64,000 nucleotides of DNA. It comes from Lacinutrix sp. Hel_I_90 (GTDB lineage Bacteria; Bacteroidota; Bacteroidia; Flavobacteriales; Flavobacteriaceae). Below, piece after piece: positions 7,322-16,096 of the stretch (the first letter of the stretch is position 1; each line of letters opens with the position of its first letter). A model generated the notes under the pieces. It ran no database searches and was not told the origin of the DNA. It saw only the letters and a program-made list of their open reading frames with translations. The DNA is taken from the NCBI RefSeq assembly GCF_000934685.1, contig NZ_JYNQ01000001.1, positions 1,786,501-1,850,500 of the forward strand, read 5' to 3'. The position numbers were made by a program, and so were the translations under genes.

Positions 7322-10252
7322 ATGAGACTTAAAACCCTAATCCTTTTTAGTTTATTTATAGTTTTCCATTCTTGTAAAAATAAAGTAGAAAACACTCCGG
7401 CTTTAAAAGACAAAGCCTTGATTTCTTATGTCAATCCGTTTATTGGCACTGGTGGACATGGTCACACCTATCCTGGTGCGACGCTGCCTTTTGGGATGAT
7501 GCAGTTGAGTCCAGACACGCGTTTGGAGGGATGGGATGGCTGCTCTGGCTATCATTACAGTGACACCTATATTTACGGGTTTTCACATACGCATCTAAGT
7601 GGTACAGGCGTTAGCGATTATGGTGATATTCTTTTAATGCCAACAAACGACACTTTTTTTAATAATGGCGCTGATGGCAAAAAAGGATACCGCTCACATT
7701 TTTCACACGATAATGAAATTGCAGAACCAGGTTACTATAAAGTGCATTTAGATGCGACAGAAATTGACGTAGAATTGACGGTTTTAAAGCGCAGTGGCAT
7801 TCATAAATATGAATTTCCCTCGGCAGAAAATCAAATCGTGATTTTGGATTTGGAACATAGAGATCAATTATTATCTGCTAATATTGAAAGGGTATCAACT
7901 ACAGAAATTAAAGGTCATCGTCATTCTAAAGCCTGGGCCATCAATCAAATGCTATTTTTTAACATTCAATTTTCTCATCCTTTAGTAAACGAAGAGGGCT
8001 TTGGAAAAGCAGCTCACAAAGAAAAGGCATATTTTAAATTCAATAATCCTAACAACGAGCCAGTTTTTATTAAAATAGGTATCTCTGCAGTAGATGAAGC
8101 AGGCGCTCGGAAAAACGTAACCCAAGAAATAGGCAACAAAACCTTTGAAGAAGTAAAAGAAGAAGCACAAAACATTTGGGAAAAGCAACTCGCAAAAATA
8201 GTAGTGGAAAGTAATAACGAAGACTACAAAACCAATTTCTATACGTCTTTATATCACGTGTCAATTGCTCCGAACCTATATCAAGACGTTGATGGACGGT
8301 ATCGCGGTATGGATTTAGAAATCCACAAAACAACAAATTTCGAGTATTACACCGTGTTTTCACTTTGGGATACCTATCGCGCTGCACATCCTTTATATAC
8401 CATTATTGAACAAGACAGAACCAACGATTTCATCAATACCTTTTTGGCAAAACACGATGAAGGTGGCATCATGCCCATTTGGGATTTAAGCGCCAATTAT
8501 ACGGGATGTATGATTGGTTATCACGCCGTACCCGTGATTGCCGATGCGTATTTAAAAGGGATTCGCGGTTATGATGCCGAAAAGGCTCTAAAAGCAATGA
8601 CGCACTCAGCCACACAGAATAAATTAGGTTTACAAAGCTATAAAACACTTGGTTTTATTCCTGTGGAAGAAGAAAGTGAATCGGTTTCTAAAACATTGGA
8701 ATATGCTTATGATGATTGGACCATTGCACAAATGGCAAAAGCTATGAAGCAAGAGACTGTTTATGAAACCTACTCAAAACGCGCTCAGAATTATAAAAAT
8801 ATTTTTGATCCGGAAACCCAATTTATGCGCGGTCGTTTTCGCAATACCTGGTTTAAGCCTTTTGACCCCTACGAAGTGAATTTTAATTATACCGAAGCCA
8901 ATGCCTGGCAATACAGTTTTTATGTGCCACAAGACCTTTCTGGATTTATTAATTTACTTGGAGGAAAACAAAAACTCGAATCAAAGTTAGACGCATTGTT
9001 TACCGCCCAGGCCACAACTTCTGGTAGAGATCAGGCAGATATTACCGGGTTAATTGGGCAATATGCACATGGTAATGAACCTAGTCATCACATGGCTTAT
9101 TTGTATAATTTCGTAAACAAACCGCATAAAACACAGGAAAAAGTACATCAAATTTTAACGGAGCTTTATACTAATTCACCGGATGGTATTTCTGGAAATG
9201 AAGATTGCGGACAAATGAGCGCTTGGTATATTTTTAGCGCTCTTGGTTTTTATCCAGTCACACCAGCAAGTAATACTTATATTATTGGCACGCCCTTATT
9301 TGATAGGGCTACTATACATTTAGAAAATGGAAAACAGTTTACTGTTTCAACTGACAACCTCAGCGACTCCAACAAATATATTGCCTCAGCGACTTTAAAT
9401 GGGCAAGCGCTTAACCAGTCTTATATTTCTCATAACGCTATTATGGAAGGCGGAACACTTCATTTTAAAATGACTAATTCTCCTTCAGATTGGGCAACAA
9501 ATTTAGGTAGCGCACCAACAACCGAAATAACTGAACATTTAATTGTCTCTTCTCCTTTTATTGCAAAAGGTGATGTTGCATTTAAAGTAGAAACTGAAAT
9601 TGTTTTAGACAATGCCGATAAGGACGCTTCGATTTTTTACAGATTAGGCGATAAAGGTGAATTCAAAAAGTATGAAAACGCTTTTAGCATTGACCATGCT
9701 ACGACACTCTCTGTTTATTCAGAAAAAAAAGGCGCTAAAAGCAAGACCATAACTACAGATTTTTTCAAAATTGATCCAAATCTATCAATCACTTTAGAAA
9801 CAAAATATGCCAATCAATACAATGCTGGTGGGAATGATGCTTTAATTGATGGTATTCTTGGTACCCGAGATTTTAGAACAGGTACCTGGCAAGGGTATTC
9901 AGATCAAGATCTTATAGCGACGGTTGATTTAGGCAGTTTAAAACCAGTGAGTAGTGTTTCAGTGCGTTTTTTACAAGATCAACGCTCATGGATTTTCTAT
10001 CCCACAGAAGTCTTGTGCTTAGTTTCAAAAGACGGTAAAAATTTTAAAACTTTAGAAAGCAAAATTAAAATTGACACTGTAAAACCTTCAGAAACTATTG
10101 CCATTAAAACCATTGAATTTAAGCAATCACCAATACCATATCGCTACGTTAAGATAATTGCGAAAAAATTAGGCACCCTCCCAGAATGGCACTTAGGACA
10201 TAAGCATGAGGGGAGAAGTTGGTTATTTGTTGATGAAATCAGTATAAAATAA
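7322..10252 (+). CDS. GH92 alpha-1,2-mannosidase-type lipoprotein
   Basis: 976 residues from the chosen ATG. The frame is open from 7274, but only the ATG at 7322 gives a proper lipoprotein signal (MRLKTLILFSLFIVFHSC) and it lies after a candidate promoter. GH92 landmarks: YVNPFIGTGGHGHTYPGA near the N-terminus, TRLEGWDGCSGYHY, GNEPSHHMAYLYN and SGNEDCGQMSAWYIFSALGFYPV, the last two lining the calcium-dependent active site. After the two-domain GH92 core there is a CHB_HEX_C-like segment and a discoidin-like module resembling the ones at the end of the neighbouring hexosaminidase. GH92 enzymes trim alpha-linked mannose from high-mannose N-glycans. The FucP-type transporter follows on the same strand. 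Confidence 0.93.
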   Translation: MRLKTLILFSLFIVFHSCKNKVENTPALKDKALISYVNPFIGTGGHGHTYPGATLPFGMMQLSPDTRLEGWDGCSGYHYSDTYIYGFSHTHLSGTGVSDYGDILLMPTNDTFFNNGADGKKGYRSHFSHDNEIAEPGYYKVHLDATEIDVELTVLKRSGIHKYEFPSAENQIVILDLEHRDQLLSANIERVSTTEIKGHRHSKAWAINQMLFFNIQFSHPLVNEEGFGKAAHKEKAYFKFNNPNNEPVFIKIGISAVDEAGARKNVTQEIGNKTFEEVKEEAQNIWEKQLAKIVVESNNEDYKTNFYTSLYHVSIAPNLYQDVDGRYRGMDLEIHKTTNFEYYTVFSLWDTYRAAHPLYTIIEQDRTNDFINTFLAKHDEGGIMPIWDLSANYTGCMIGYHAVPVIADAYLKGIRGYDAEKALKAMTHSATQNKLGLQSYKTLGFIPVEEESESVSKTLEYAYDDWTIAQMAKAMKQETVYETYSKRAQNYKNIFDPETQFMRGRFRNTWFKPFDPYEVNFNYTEANAWQYSFYVPQDLSGFINLLGGKQKLESKLDALFTAQATTSGRDQADITGLIGQYAHGNEPSHHMAYLYNFVNKPHKTQEKVHQILTELYTNSPDGISGNEDCGQMSAWYIFSALGFYPVTPASNTYIIGTPLFDRATIHLENGKQFTVSTDNLSDSNKYIASATLNGQALNQSYISHNAIMEGGTLHFKMTNSPSDWATNLGSAPTTEITEHLIVSSPFIAKGDVAFKVETEIVLDNADKDASIFYRLGDKGEFKKYENAFSIDHATTLSVYSEKKGAKSKTITTDFFKIDPNLSITLETKYANQYNAGGNDALIDGILGTRDFRTGTWQGYSDQDLIATVDLGSLKPVSSVSVRFLQDQRSWIFYPTEVLCLVSKDGKNFKTLESKIKIDTVKPSETIAIKTIEFKQSPIPYRYVKIIAKKLGTLPEWHLGHKHEGRSWLFVDEISIK

Positions 10253-10309
10253 AAACCATACAATAACTATACATTAGACAATTAATGATCTACTAACGCA
10301 TTTTTTAAT

Positions 10310-10317
10310 TACATTTA
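10310..10317 (+). promoter_or_regulatory. possible -7 element of the sugar transporter gene
   Basis: TACATTTA matches TAnnTTTG at seven of eight positions. It ends just before the GTG at 10318 and supports the later ATG at 10339 as the real start. Confidence 0.3.
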
Positions 10318-10338
10318 GTGCAACTAATTAACAAAACA

Positions 10339-12006
10339 ATGTCAAATCAAAACAACAAATCGGCCTTAACAACTTTAGTTACGGTATTCTTTTTCTGGGG
10401 ATTTATAGCCGCTTCCAATGGCGTATTCATTCCTTTTTGTAAAACGTATTTTGAAATCGATCAATTTCAATCGCAACTGGTTGATTTCGCTTTTTATTTC
10501 GCCTACTTTCTAGGTGCTCTATTTTTATTTATCTCGTCAAGTTCAATAAAAAAAGACATTTTAAATACCATAGGTTATAAAAAAGGAATTATTTACGGCC
10601 TTTTAATTTCAGCTTTAGGCGCATTAGCTATGTATCCTGCAATAGCAGGTGCAGAACAAGGTCAAACACATATATTCTATTATGTATTAATTGCTCTATT
10701 TGTTGTCGGTCTTGGTTTTTCATTACAACAAACAGCCGCAAATCCTTTTGCTGTAGCTTTAGGCGACCCAAAAACAGGCTCGCATCGATTAAATTTAGCT
10801 GGTGGTATAAATTCATTTGGTACTACAATAGGTCCAATTGTAGTAGCTTTGGTTATTTTTGGTTCAACACCTTTGTCTGGTGATGAATTAACTGCGATGA
10901 TAAAGAATAACGAAATTAAATTAACCACTATTCAAGCCTTATATTTAGGTGTTGGTATTTTATTTTTATTGGCTGCAGCCTTATTTCATTTTTCAAAAAA
11001 ACTCCCTGCACTAAAAAACGATACACCTTTTGAACCTGCTAATAAAGCTCGTAATTTATTAATTCTTTTAGCAATTGTAGTCATTGGATGTTTTGGTTAT
11101 ATTTTTAGTACTTATGCAGGCGAAGCAATAAATGATGAGAAAGTAGAAAATACGCGTTTAGTATTACTATTTATTTCTCTTTTTGCTGTTGTAGCCTCTG
11201 TTATTATAGCAAATACTAACGCCAAAAAAAACAATGTTGGTTGGGGCGCCATGAAATACCCGCAATTGGTTTTAGGGATGTTGGCTATTTTTTGCTACGT
11301 TGGTGTAGAGGTTACTATACAAAGTAATCTGGGGGAACTTCTAAAGCAAGTGGCAGATAAAGCTGCTAATTTAAATCCGCTGGGTTTACCTGTTCTCGAT
11401 GATGCCAAAATAGCACCTTACATTTCATTGTATTGGGGTGGATTGATGATTGGACGCTGGGTTGGCGCTATTACCGTTTTTAATCCCAGCAAAGGATTGA
11501 AAAAAGCACTATTAATTATTGTTCCATACGTTGCTTTTGGTGTTATTTTATTGGTGAATTTTGGAAAGTACTCTACAAACGAAATTTTACTGTTCTGCGT
11601 TTGCGTTGCTATACAGATTGCAGGTTTCTTTTTAGCGAAAGATAATCCTGTAAAAACGCTTAAAATATTTGCTTTTTTAGGTGTTTTGGGTATGTTAATT
11701 GGCTTATTTACTTCAGGGAATTTAGCGTTATTCGCCTTTTTATCTGGTGGCTTGTTTTGCTCAATCATGTGGCCATGTATTTTTACTTTAAGTATTGCTG
11801 GTTTGGGAAAATACACCTCCCAAGGTTCAGCCTTTTTAATTATGATGATTCTTGGCGGGGCTATTATACCTCCGTTACAAGGTAAAATTGCAGACATCTT
11901 TAGTATTCAATCGTCGTATTGGGTTGCTGTTATGTGCTTTGTTTATTTATTATTCTATTCCTTTAGAACCAAAACCGTTTTAGACAAGCAGGGTGTACTC
12001 TATTAG
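10339..12006 (+). CDS. FucP/NagP-type MFS sugar:H+ symporter
   Basis: 555 residues from the ATG at 10339; a GTG at 10318 would add seven residues (MQLINKT) but overlaps a likely promoter. About 12 transmembrane segments. Family marks are [19 protein letters not shown] in TM1, the [11 protein letters not shown] stretch in TM2, and [23 protein letters not shown] followed by [12 protein letters not shown]. This subfamily carries fucose, glucose, galactose or GlcNAc across the inner membrane with protons. Its position after the mannosidase and opposite the hexosaminidase makes mannose or GlcNAc the likely cargo (inference). It is longer than E. coli FucP because of an extended central loop and extra hydrophobic segments around residues 225-310. 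A strong terminator follows. Confidence 0.88.
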   Translation: MSNQNNKSALTTLVTVFFFWGFIAASNGVFIPFCKTYFEIDQFQSQLVDFAFYFAYFLGALFLFISSSSIKKDILNTIGYKKGIIYGLLISALGALAMYPAIAGAEQGQTHIFYYVLIALFVVGLGFSLQQTAANPFAVALGDPKTGSHRLNLAGGINSFGTTIGPIVVALVIFGSTPLSGDELTAMIKNNEIKLTTIQALYLGVGILFLLAAALFHFSKKLPALKNDTPFEPANKARNLLILLAIVVIGCFGYIFSTYAGEAINDEKVENTRLVLLFISLFAVVASVIIANTNAKKNNVGWGAMKYPQLVLGMLAIFCYVGVEVTIQSNLGELLKQVADKAANLNPLGLPVLDDAKIAPYISLYWGGLMIGRWVGAITVFNPSKGLKKALLIIVPYVAFGVILLVNFGKYSTNEILLFCVCVAIQIAGFFLAKDNPVKTLKIFAFLGVLGMLIGLFTSGNLALFAFLSGGLFCSIMWPCIFTLSIAGLGKYTSQGSAFLIMMILGGAIIPPLQGKIADIFSIQSSYWVAVMCFVYLLFYSFRTKTVLDKQGVLY

Positions 12007-12033
12007 TTTTAAAATAATTACACGATTATAAAC

Positions 12034-12063
12034 AAAAAGACTCGCTTAAAAGCGAGTCTTTTT
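12034..12063 (+). terminator. intrinsic terminator after the sugar transporter
   Basis: Perfect 14-bp stem, AAAAAGACTCGCTT (12034-12047) paired with its complement at 12050-12063, with a two-base loop and a T-run in the right arm. It separates the glycan block from the sensor gene set. Confidence 0.85.
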
Positions 12064-12203
12064 GTTTAGCACTGATTAACTTTTGGGTCATTTAACCCTA
12101 AAAATTAAGGTCATACCGCTTTAGACATAATCTTAAAGGAATTGTTTCTTTGCTCTAGAAATAAAAACTATTTTTAATTTTTCAATTAACATTTATAAAC
12201 ATT

Positions 12204-12860
12204 ATGCTTTCAACCATTTTATTAATTATTATTTTAGTTTTATTCGGGCTCTACATTTACAAATATCCACCTAAATCCGCAGCTCTAACATCTAACAATA
12301 CTATTTGTATGGACTACTCTAACGTTAATATGAACCAGTTAGAGGTCGATTTAGTACGCAACATGATAAGTGGTTATAAAGACTATCAAAAACGATATAT
12401 CGATTCTGCTAGTAATTTGGATGATGCACACTCTATCTGGTTTGACTTAGAAACACTTAAAGCGTTTATCTATCACGTAGAATACCAAACGAAGCAAAAT
12501 ACTAATGTTATAGCCAAGCCTAAATTAGGGCTTCGCATTCACTATTCGCGCTATCCTGAATTTAAAACTTGGAAAGACCACAGCGATTTAAATGATTTAG
12601 CACAGGACCCTTTAGGGAAACAATATGGAGAACGCCATACACTCGTTATTATACCAACTATAAAACGTAAAGACGGTAAAAATGTAAATTTCAACCCTCT
12701 AGACACCACCACATATGCTAACGGAATGCCTTTTGATTACCCTGGTACACCGTCTACAACTACAGTGCCTTCTTTTGGAGGAATAAACGCCAAAGGCAAT
12801 GATTCTAGTGGATCTACTGGGTCTCAAAATCATGGAGGATTATACCCACCACACTCTTAA
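12204..12860 (+). CDS. uncharacterised membrane-anchored flavobacterial protein
   Basis: 218 residues. One N-terminal transmembrane anchor (about residues 4-20, very Ile/Leu rich), then a soluble domain containing DAHSIWFDLETLKAFIYH, GLRIHYSRYP and a GERHTLVIIPT strand, and a low-complexity Gly/Ser/Thr-rich tail ending in PPHS. I recognise the middle as a domain seen in hypothetical proteins of Flavobacteriia but know of no function. It opens a set of four same-strand genes (membrane protein, histidine kinase, response regulator), which suggests a part in that signalling unit, for instance as an output or ligand-binding component (inference). Confidence 0.8.
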   Translation: MLSTILLIIILVLFGLYIYKYPPKSAALTSNNTICMDYSNVNMNQLEVDLVRNMISGYKDYQKRYIDSASNLDDAHSIWFDLETLKAFIYHVEYQTKQNTNVIAKPKLGLRIHYSRYPEFKTWKDHSDLNDLAQDPLGKQYGERHTLVIIPTIKRKDGKNVNFNPLDTTTYANGMPFDYPGTPSTTTVPSFGGINAKGNDSSGSTGSQNHGGLYPPHS

Positions 12861-12885
12861 TCGTGAGTTTAATTTTTAATATAAG

Positions 12886-13533
12886 ATGAAAGAAATTCAT
12901 TCATTTTTAAACAACTTATTATTAGCCACTCATTTTTTATCAGTATTAATAAGCATTATTTATCTATTAAAACTCAAGAAAAGTTATTGGAAATGGTTTT
13001 CTATCTATCTAATAATCATATTTTTTCAAGAGTTTTTCTGGAAAAATAATGCTGATATTGATATGAAATATCGTCAAGCATATTACATTTTTGTAGGTAT
13101 ACCTCTCGAATTCATATTCTTGTATTGGCTTTATGCTTTTAAATCGCTTAAAAAGAAAACGCTATTTATTATATCTGTTTCCATCTACGTAACAACCCTA
13201 GTTGGCTTTACATTTATTAAAGAGTTAAATGAATTACCTTCTTTAAGTATTAATATTGGTTCAACAATTCTTATAGGCTTACTGATATTAGAATTTATAA
13301 AGCAAATAAAAACTGATGATATTCTTAAGTTTAAAGAAAATAAAATGTTCTATGTTAATGTAGGCTTAGTGTTATTTTATGTAGGCAGCTATCCTTATCA
13401 TGTATTTAGCCGAGAACTATACGAAAATTACAATGACGTTTGGAATGTTTACTATATTTATTTCCTTATAACCAATTGCACCATGTATTTATTATTTTCA
13501 GCATCATTCATATGGGGGAAAACACAATCATAA
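12886..13533 (+). CDS. multi-spanning membrane protein, likely sensor partner of the histidine kinase
   Basis: 215 residues with about seven hydrophobic segments and short loops; no catalytic motif recognised. Its 3' end overlaps the chosen start of the histidine kinase by 22 bases, so the two are translationally coupled. The kinase has only one transmembrane segment and no sensing domain, so this protein is a reasonable candidate for the sensory part. Function unknown. Confidence 0.75.
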   Translation: MKEIHSFLNNLLLATHFLSVLISIIYLLKLKKSYWKWFSIYLIIIFFQEFFWKNNADIDMKYRQAYYIFVGIPLEFIFLYWLYAFKSLKKKTLFIISVSIYVTTLVGFTFIKELNELPSLSINIGSTILIGLLILEFIKQIKTDDILKFKENKMFYVNVGLVLFYVGSYPYHVFSRELYENYNDVWNVYYIYFLITNCTMYLLFSASFIWGKTQS

Positions 13534-14291
13534 TTTCATTAATTTTATTTAATATATTTTTTCTAGCCTTTATCGCTGGAATTATCATTTTTATACGAGA
13601 ATACCGTATAAAAAAGAAAGCACATGTTAAAGAAATACATACCATAGACGAAACGCATAAACGGGAACTGCTAGAAACACAAGTAGAAATACAGACCCAA
13701 ACCATGCAATACATTGGGCAAGAAATACACGATAATATTGGCCAAAAACTGACACTAGCTAGTTTATACACCCAACAATTAGCGTTTGAAAACAAAGCCC
13801 CACAGGTTAATAAAAATATAGAAAATATTGGTGACATTATAAATGAGTCTCTGACTGAGCTTAGACAACTTTCTAAATCTTTAACCGATAACACTATTGA
13901 AACACTTACCATTTCTGAATTGATAGTTCGTGAATGCAAAAAGATTAACGCGATAAAACAGTGTGACGCTCATTTTTCAAATAACACAAAAGTTAATATC
14001 AAATCCTATCAAATAAAAAGTATCGTCTTTAGAATAACTCAGGAGTTTTTACAGAACAGCATTAAACATGCTCATTGTAAAAATATTTTTGTTTCATTAG
14101 AAAATACAGATAAAACCATCCAATTAGTGCTTAAAGATGACGGAAAAGGATTTAATATGGATACTTTACATGCTAATGGCATTGGTTTAAAAAACATGAA
14201 AAAAAGAACAGAGTTAATAGGTGGAACATTTAAATTAGAGAGCGAAAACCTTAAAGGAACCAAATTAACTATAGATATCCCTCATAAATGA
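13512..14291 (+). CDS. sensor histidine kinase, HisKA_3/NarX type
   Basis: 259 residues from the ATG at 13512. The frame is open from 13440, but those 24 residues lie inside the preceding gene, and from Met-Gly-Glu-Asn the protein begins directly with its transmembrane helix (about 6-28). A short coiled linker leads to the dimerisation/phosphoacceptor helix with His73 in GQEIHDNIGQKL, the HisKA_3 signature. The HATPase domain shows FLQNSIKHAH (N box), DDGKGF (G1), GIGLKNMKKRTELIGG (G2) and GTKLTIDIP. It has no periplasmic sensor domain. It overlaps the response regulator by ATGA, so kinase and regulator are a coupled pair. Confidence 0.93.
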   Translation: MGENTIIISLILFNIFFLAFIAGIIIFIREYRIKKKAHVKEIHTIDETHKRELLETQVEIQTQTMQYIGQEIHDNIGQKLTLASLYTQQLAFENKAPQVNKNIENIGDIINESLTELRQLSKSLTDNTIETLTISELIVRECKKINAIKQCDAHFSNNTKVNIKSYQIKSIVFRITQEFLQNSIKHAHCKNIFVSLENTDKTIQLVLKDDGKGFNMDTLHANGIGLKNMKKRTELIGGTFKLESENLKGTKLTIDIPHK

Positions 14292-14929
14292 AACGTACTA
14301 TTGTAATTGTTGATGACCATGTTTTAATAGCAAATGCATTAAGCAGCATTATTTCAAATTTTAGTCAATTTGAAGTCTTATATGTCTGTGAAAACGGAAA
14401 CGATTTTCAAGAAAAATTAAAAACAAAAGCCATTCCCGATATTGTATTATTAGATGTTAGTATGCCTGTTATGAATGGTTTTGAAACAGCAAAGTGGTTA
14501 AAAGAAACCCATCCTAATATTTTAATAATGGCTTTAAGTATGCAAGATGATGAGCAAAGCTTAATTAAAATGATTAAAAACGGGGCAAAAGGTTATATGC
14601 TAAAAAACGTACATCCTAAAGAACTAGAAAATGCACTTAATAGTGTTGTTCAAAAGGGACATTACTTTCCTGAATGGGCCGCAAGTAAAATTTTTACAAG
14701 CATGAATGATGACAATATCGATGCAAAATTGAAACTGAAAATATCTGACCGTGAGATTGAATTTCTTAAGTACACCACTAGCGAAATGACCTATAAAGAA
14801 ATATCAGAAAAAATGTTTTGTAGTCCTAGAACTGTTGAAAACTATAGAGACAGTTTATTTGAAAAACTCGAACTAAAAACTAGAGTAGGCTTAGCTGTAT
14901 ATGCTCTAAAAAATGGCTATTCAGAATAA
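14288..14929 (+). CDS. LuxR/NarL-family response regulator
   Basis: 213 residues. Receiver domain with acidic pair VDDH (8-11), phosphoacceptor Asp56 in VLLDVSMPVMNG, the conserved Ser of MALSMQDDE and Lys in GYMLKN. After a linker, a LuxR-type helix-turn-helix (about 150-210) contains SDREIEFLKYTTSEMTYKEI and the recognition helix SPRTVENYRDSLFEKL. It is the cognate regulator of the upstream HisKA_3 kinase (4-base overlap). Its targets cannot be determined from the window; the upstream hypothetical gene is one candidate. Confidence 0.94.
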   Translation: MKRTIVIVDDHVLIANALSSIISNFSQFEVLYVCENGNDFQEKLKTKAIPDIVLLDVSMPVMNGFETAKWLKETHPNILIMALSMQDDEQSLIKMIKNGAKGYMLKNVHPKELENALNSVVQKGHYFPEWAASKIFTSMNDDNIDAKLKLKISDREIEFLKYTTSEMTYKEISEKMFCSPRTVENYRDSLFEKLELKTRVGLAVYALKNGYSE

Positions 14930-14960
14930 CCATACTCTTTTTAAGTAAACCTTTTAAATT

Positions 14961-14998
14961 AAAAAGACCCTCTAAAAACCAGTCTAAATGGCCTTTTT
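14961..14998 (+). terminator. probable terminator after the response regulator
   Basis: AAAAAGACC (14961-14969) can pair with GGCCTTTTT (14990-14998) with one A:C mismatch, followed by T-rich sequence. Reasonable position 31 bases after the stop. Confidence 0.5.
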
Positions 14999-15010
14999 GA
15001 TTCTTTACAT

Positions 15011-15419
15011 TTAATCTTCAATAATCCCTAAAGGAAATTCTACTTTCACAATCGTCAACCCTTTAAACATATTGCACACGCTAAGGAAAAAAACTGCTGT
15101 ATCGTGCTCTTCTATCTCGTCATTTACACCGTCTCCCTAATGAAAAGAAAAGCAAGGTATAACATCTTCTCGATCTGTGTTTATTGCGCTTAATTCGCAG
15201 CGCTCTATAAAAGGGTCTAGACAATTTTGATTACTTTTAATTATATTGTTTTGCCTTGCCCCTTTCAGTAAGCCCATCGCTTAGCGTTTCAGCACCCTAC
15301 TTACATCCCATCCAGCCGTAACCACAATCTTGATCTAGATAAAGATTAGGAAGACCCATAACAGCGTATAACAATTTCTTTTTACAGGTTTTTTGCCCCA
15401 GTTTTTTGTAATTCAGAAC
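15011..15419 (-). pseudogene. decayed gene remnant of unknown family
   Basis: This stretch looks empty, but the minus strand reads as protein-like sequence in two frames. Frame one, from 15419, gives VLNYKKLGQKTCKKKLLYAV, then a segment with DQDCGYGWMGCK, a TAG at 15297-15299, then GAETLSDGLTERGKAKQYN. At about 15245 the coding sense moves to another frame and continues as LDPFIERCELSAINTDRED, VIPCFSFH, a TAG at 15137-15139, then GDGVNDEIEEHDTAV and a C-terminus VKVEFPLGIIED before TAA at 15011-15013. Two in-frame stops and one frameshift in about 400 bases indicate a dead gene. It is cysteine- and acid-rich. I do not recognise the family. It lies downstream of the 115-residue gene on the same strand, separated by a terminator. 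Confidence 0.6.
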
Positions 15420-15459
15420 AAAAAAAAAGACGCCTCATTTCTAATGCGTCTTTTTTTTT
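15420..15459 (-). terminator. intrinsic terminator of the small minus-strand gene (symmetric hairpin)
   Basis: A-run plus GACGC (15420-15433) pairs perfectly with GCGTC plus T-run (15446-15459) around a 12-base loop. Because both arms carry the A/T tracts it can work in either direction. It follows the stop of the 115-residue gene by 13 bases. Confidence 0.85.
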
Positions 15460-15472
15460 ATTCTAATGATTC

Positions 15473-15820
15473 TTAAAATGTTTTAGTAACACCTACACTG
15501 GTTACCTTATCATCCCAGTCATGCTTAACAGTATAGCTAATTGATTTTGGCGGCTTACCTTTTGCCGTAGCACCTTCATCGTCTACATCAACATTTACTT
15601 TCCACTCATTATCAATAGCCGTTTTTACTGTCTGTGCTAAACTTTTTAGAAAAGAATCTGGATATTTGTCTAGACATTTTTCTTCTATTGTAGTCAGCTT
15701 TAAATTATTAGTGATAAAGCATTTTGGTGAGTCTACTAATTTGTTCACTTCTGTCACGTACTCGTTTTTTAAAGTTTCTAATCTTTCTTTTACTTGGTAA
15801 ATTTGATTGTTTAAATCCAT
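15473..15820 (-). CDS. small hypothetical protein, 115 residues
   Basis: No family recognised. The N-terminal third is a charged amphipathic helix (about residues 1-30, QVKERLETLKNEYVTEV); the middle holds two cysteines (Cys34, Cys49); the C-terminal part is beta-prone with an acidic DVDDEG turn and ends in SVGVTKTF. No signal peptide or membrane segment, so probably cytoplasmic. Its strong downstream terminator and a 276-base upstream gap suggest it is a real single-gene transcription unit. The adjacent pseudogene may once have been its partner (inference). Confidence 0.65.
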   Translation of the reverse strand: MDLNNQIYQVKERLETLKNEYVTEVNKLVDSPKCFITNNLKLTTIEEKCLDKYPDSFLKSLAQTVKTAIDNEWKVNVDVDDEGATAKGKPPKSISYTVKHDWDDKVTSVGVTKTF

Positions 15821-15989
15821 TGTTTTAAATTTTAAATTATTAATTAATAGTGTACTTCGAAATACTGAGACAAAAGTCTACAAATAAGGCTGATACAACC
15901 ACAGTCGTTTAACGCTAAAAAGGAAAAAACAAAACCTTAAACACCTAGGTTGTTTAACGTATTGAGAGTAACATTGGTTTCTATAAGTC

Positions 15990-15997
15990 TACTTTTG
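15990..15997 (+). promoter_or_regulatory. -7 promoter element, glycosylasparaginase gene
   Basis: TACTTTTG is an exact match to TAnnTTTG, 100 bases before the ATG. No good -33 TTTG is seen at the expected spacing. The rest of the 276-base gap (15821-16096) shows nothing else I can name. Confidence 0.4.
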
Positions 15998-16096
15998 TAA
16001 GAATTTGAATTGAAAAGTATATCTTGTTGAACGAGACACTAGAATAAGATTTATGCTCGTAAAATTTCGGGCAAAAGAAATAAAAAACCACTTTTT

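Noticed and set aside
11418-11897. Antisense ORF of 159 residues over the sugar transporter
   Set aside because: Lies wholly inside a certain MFS gene and reads as a Lys/Pro/Ile-rich shadow with no motif.
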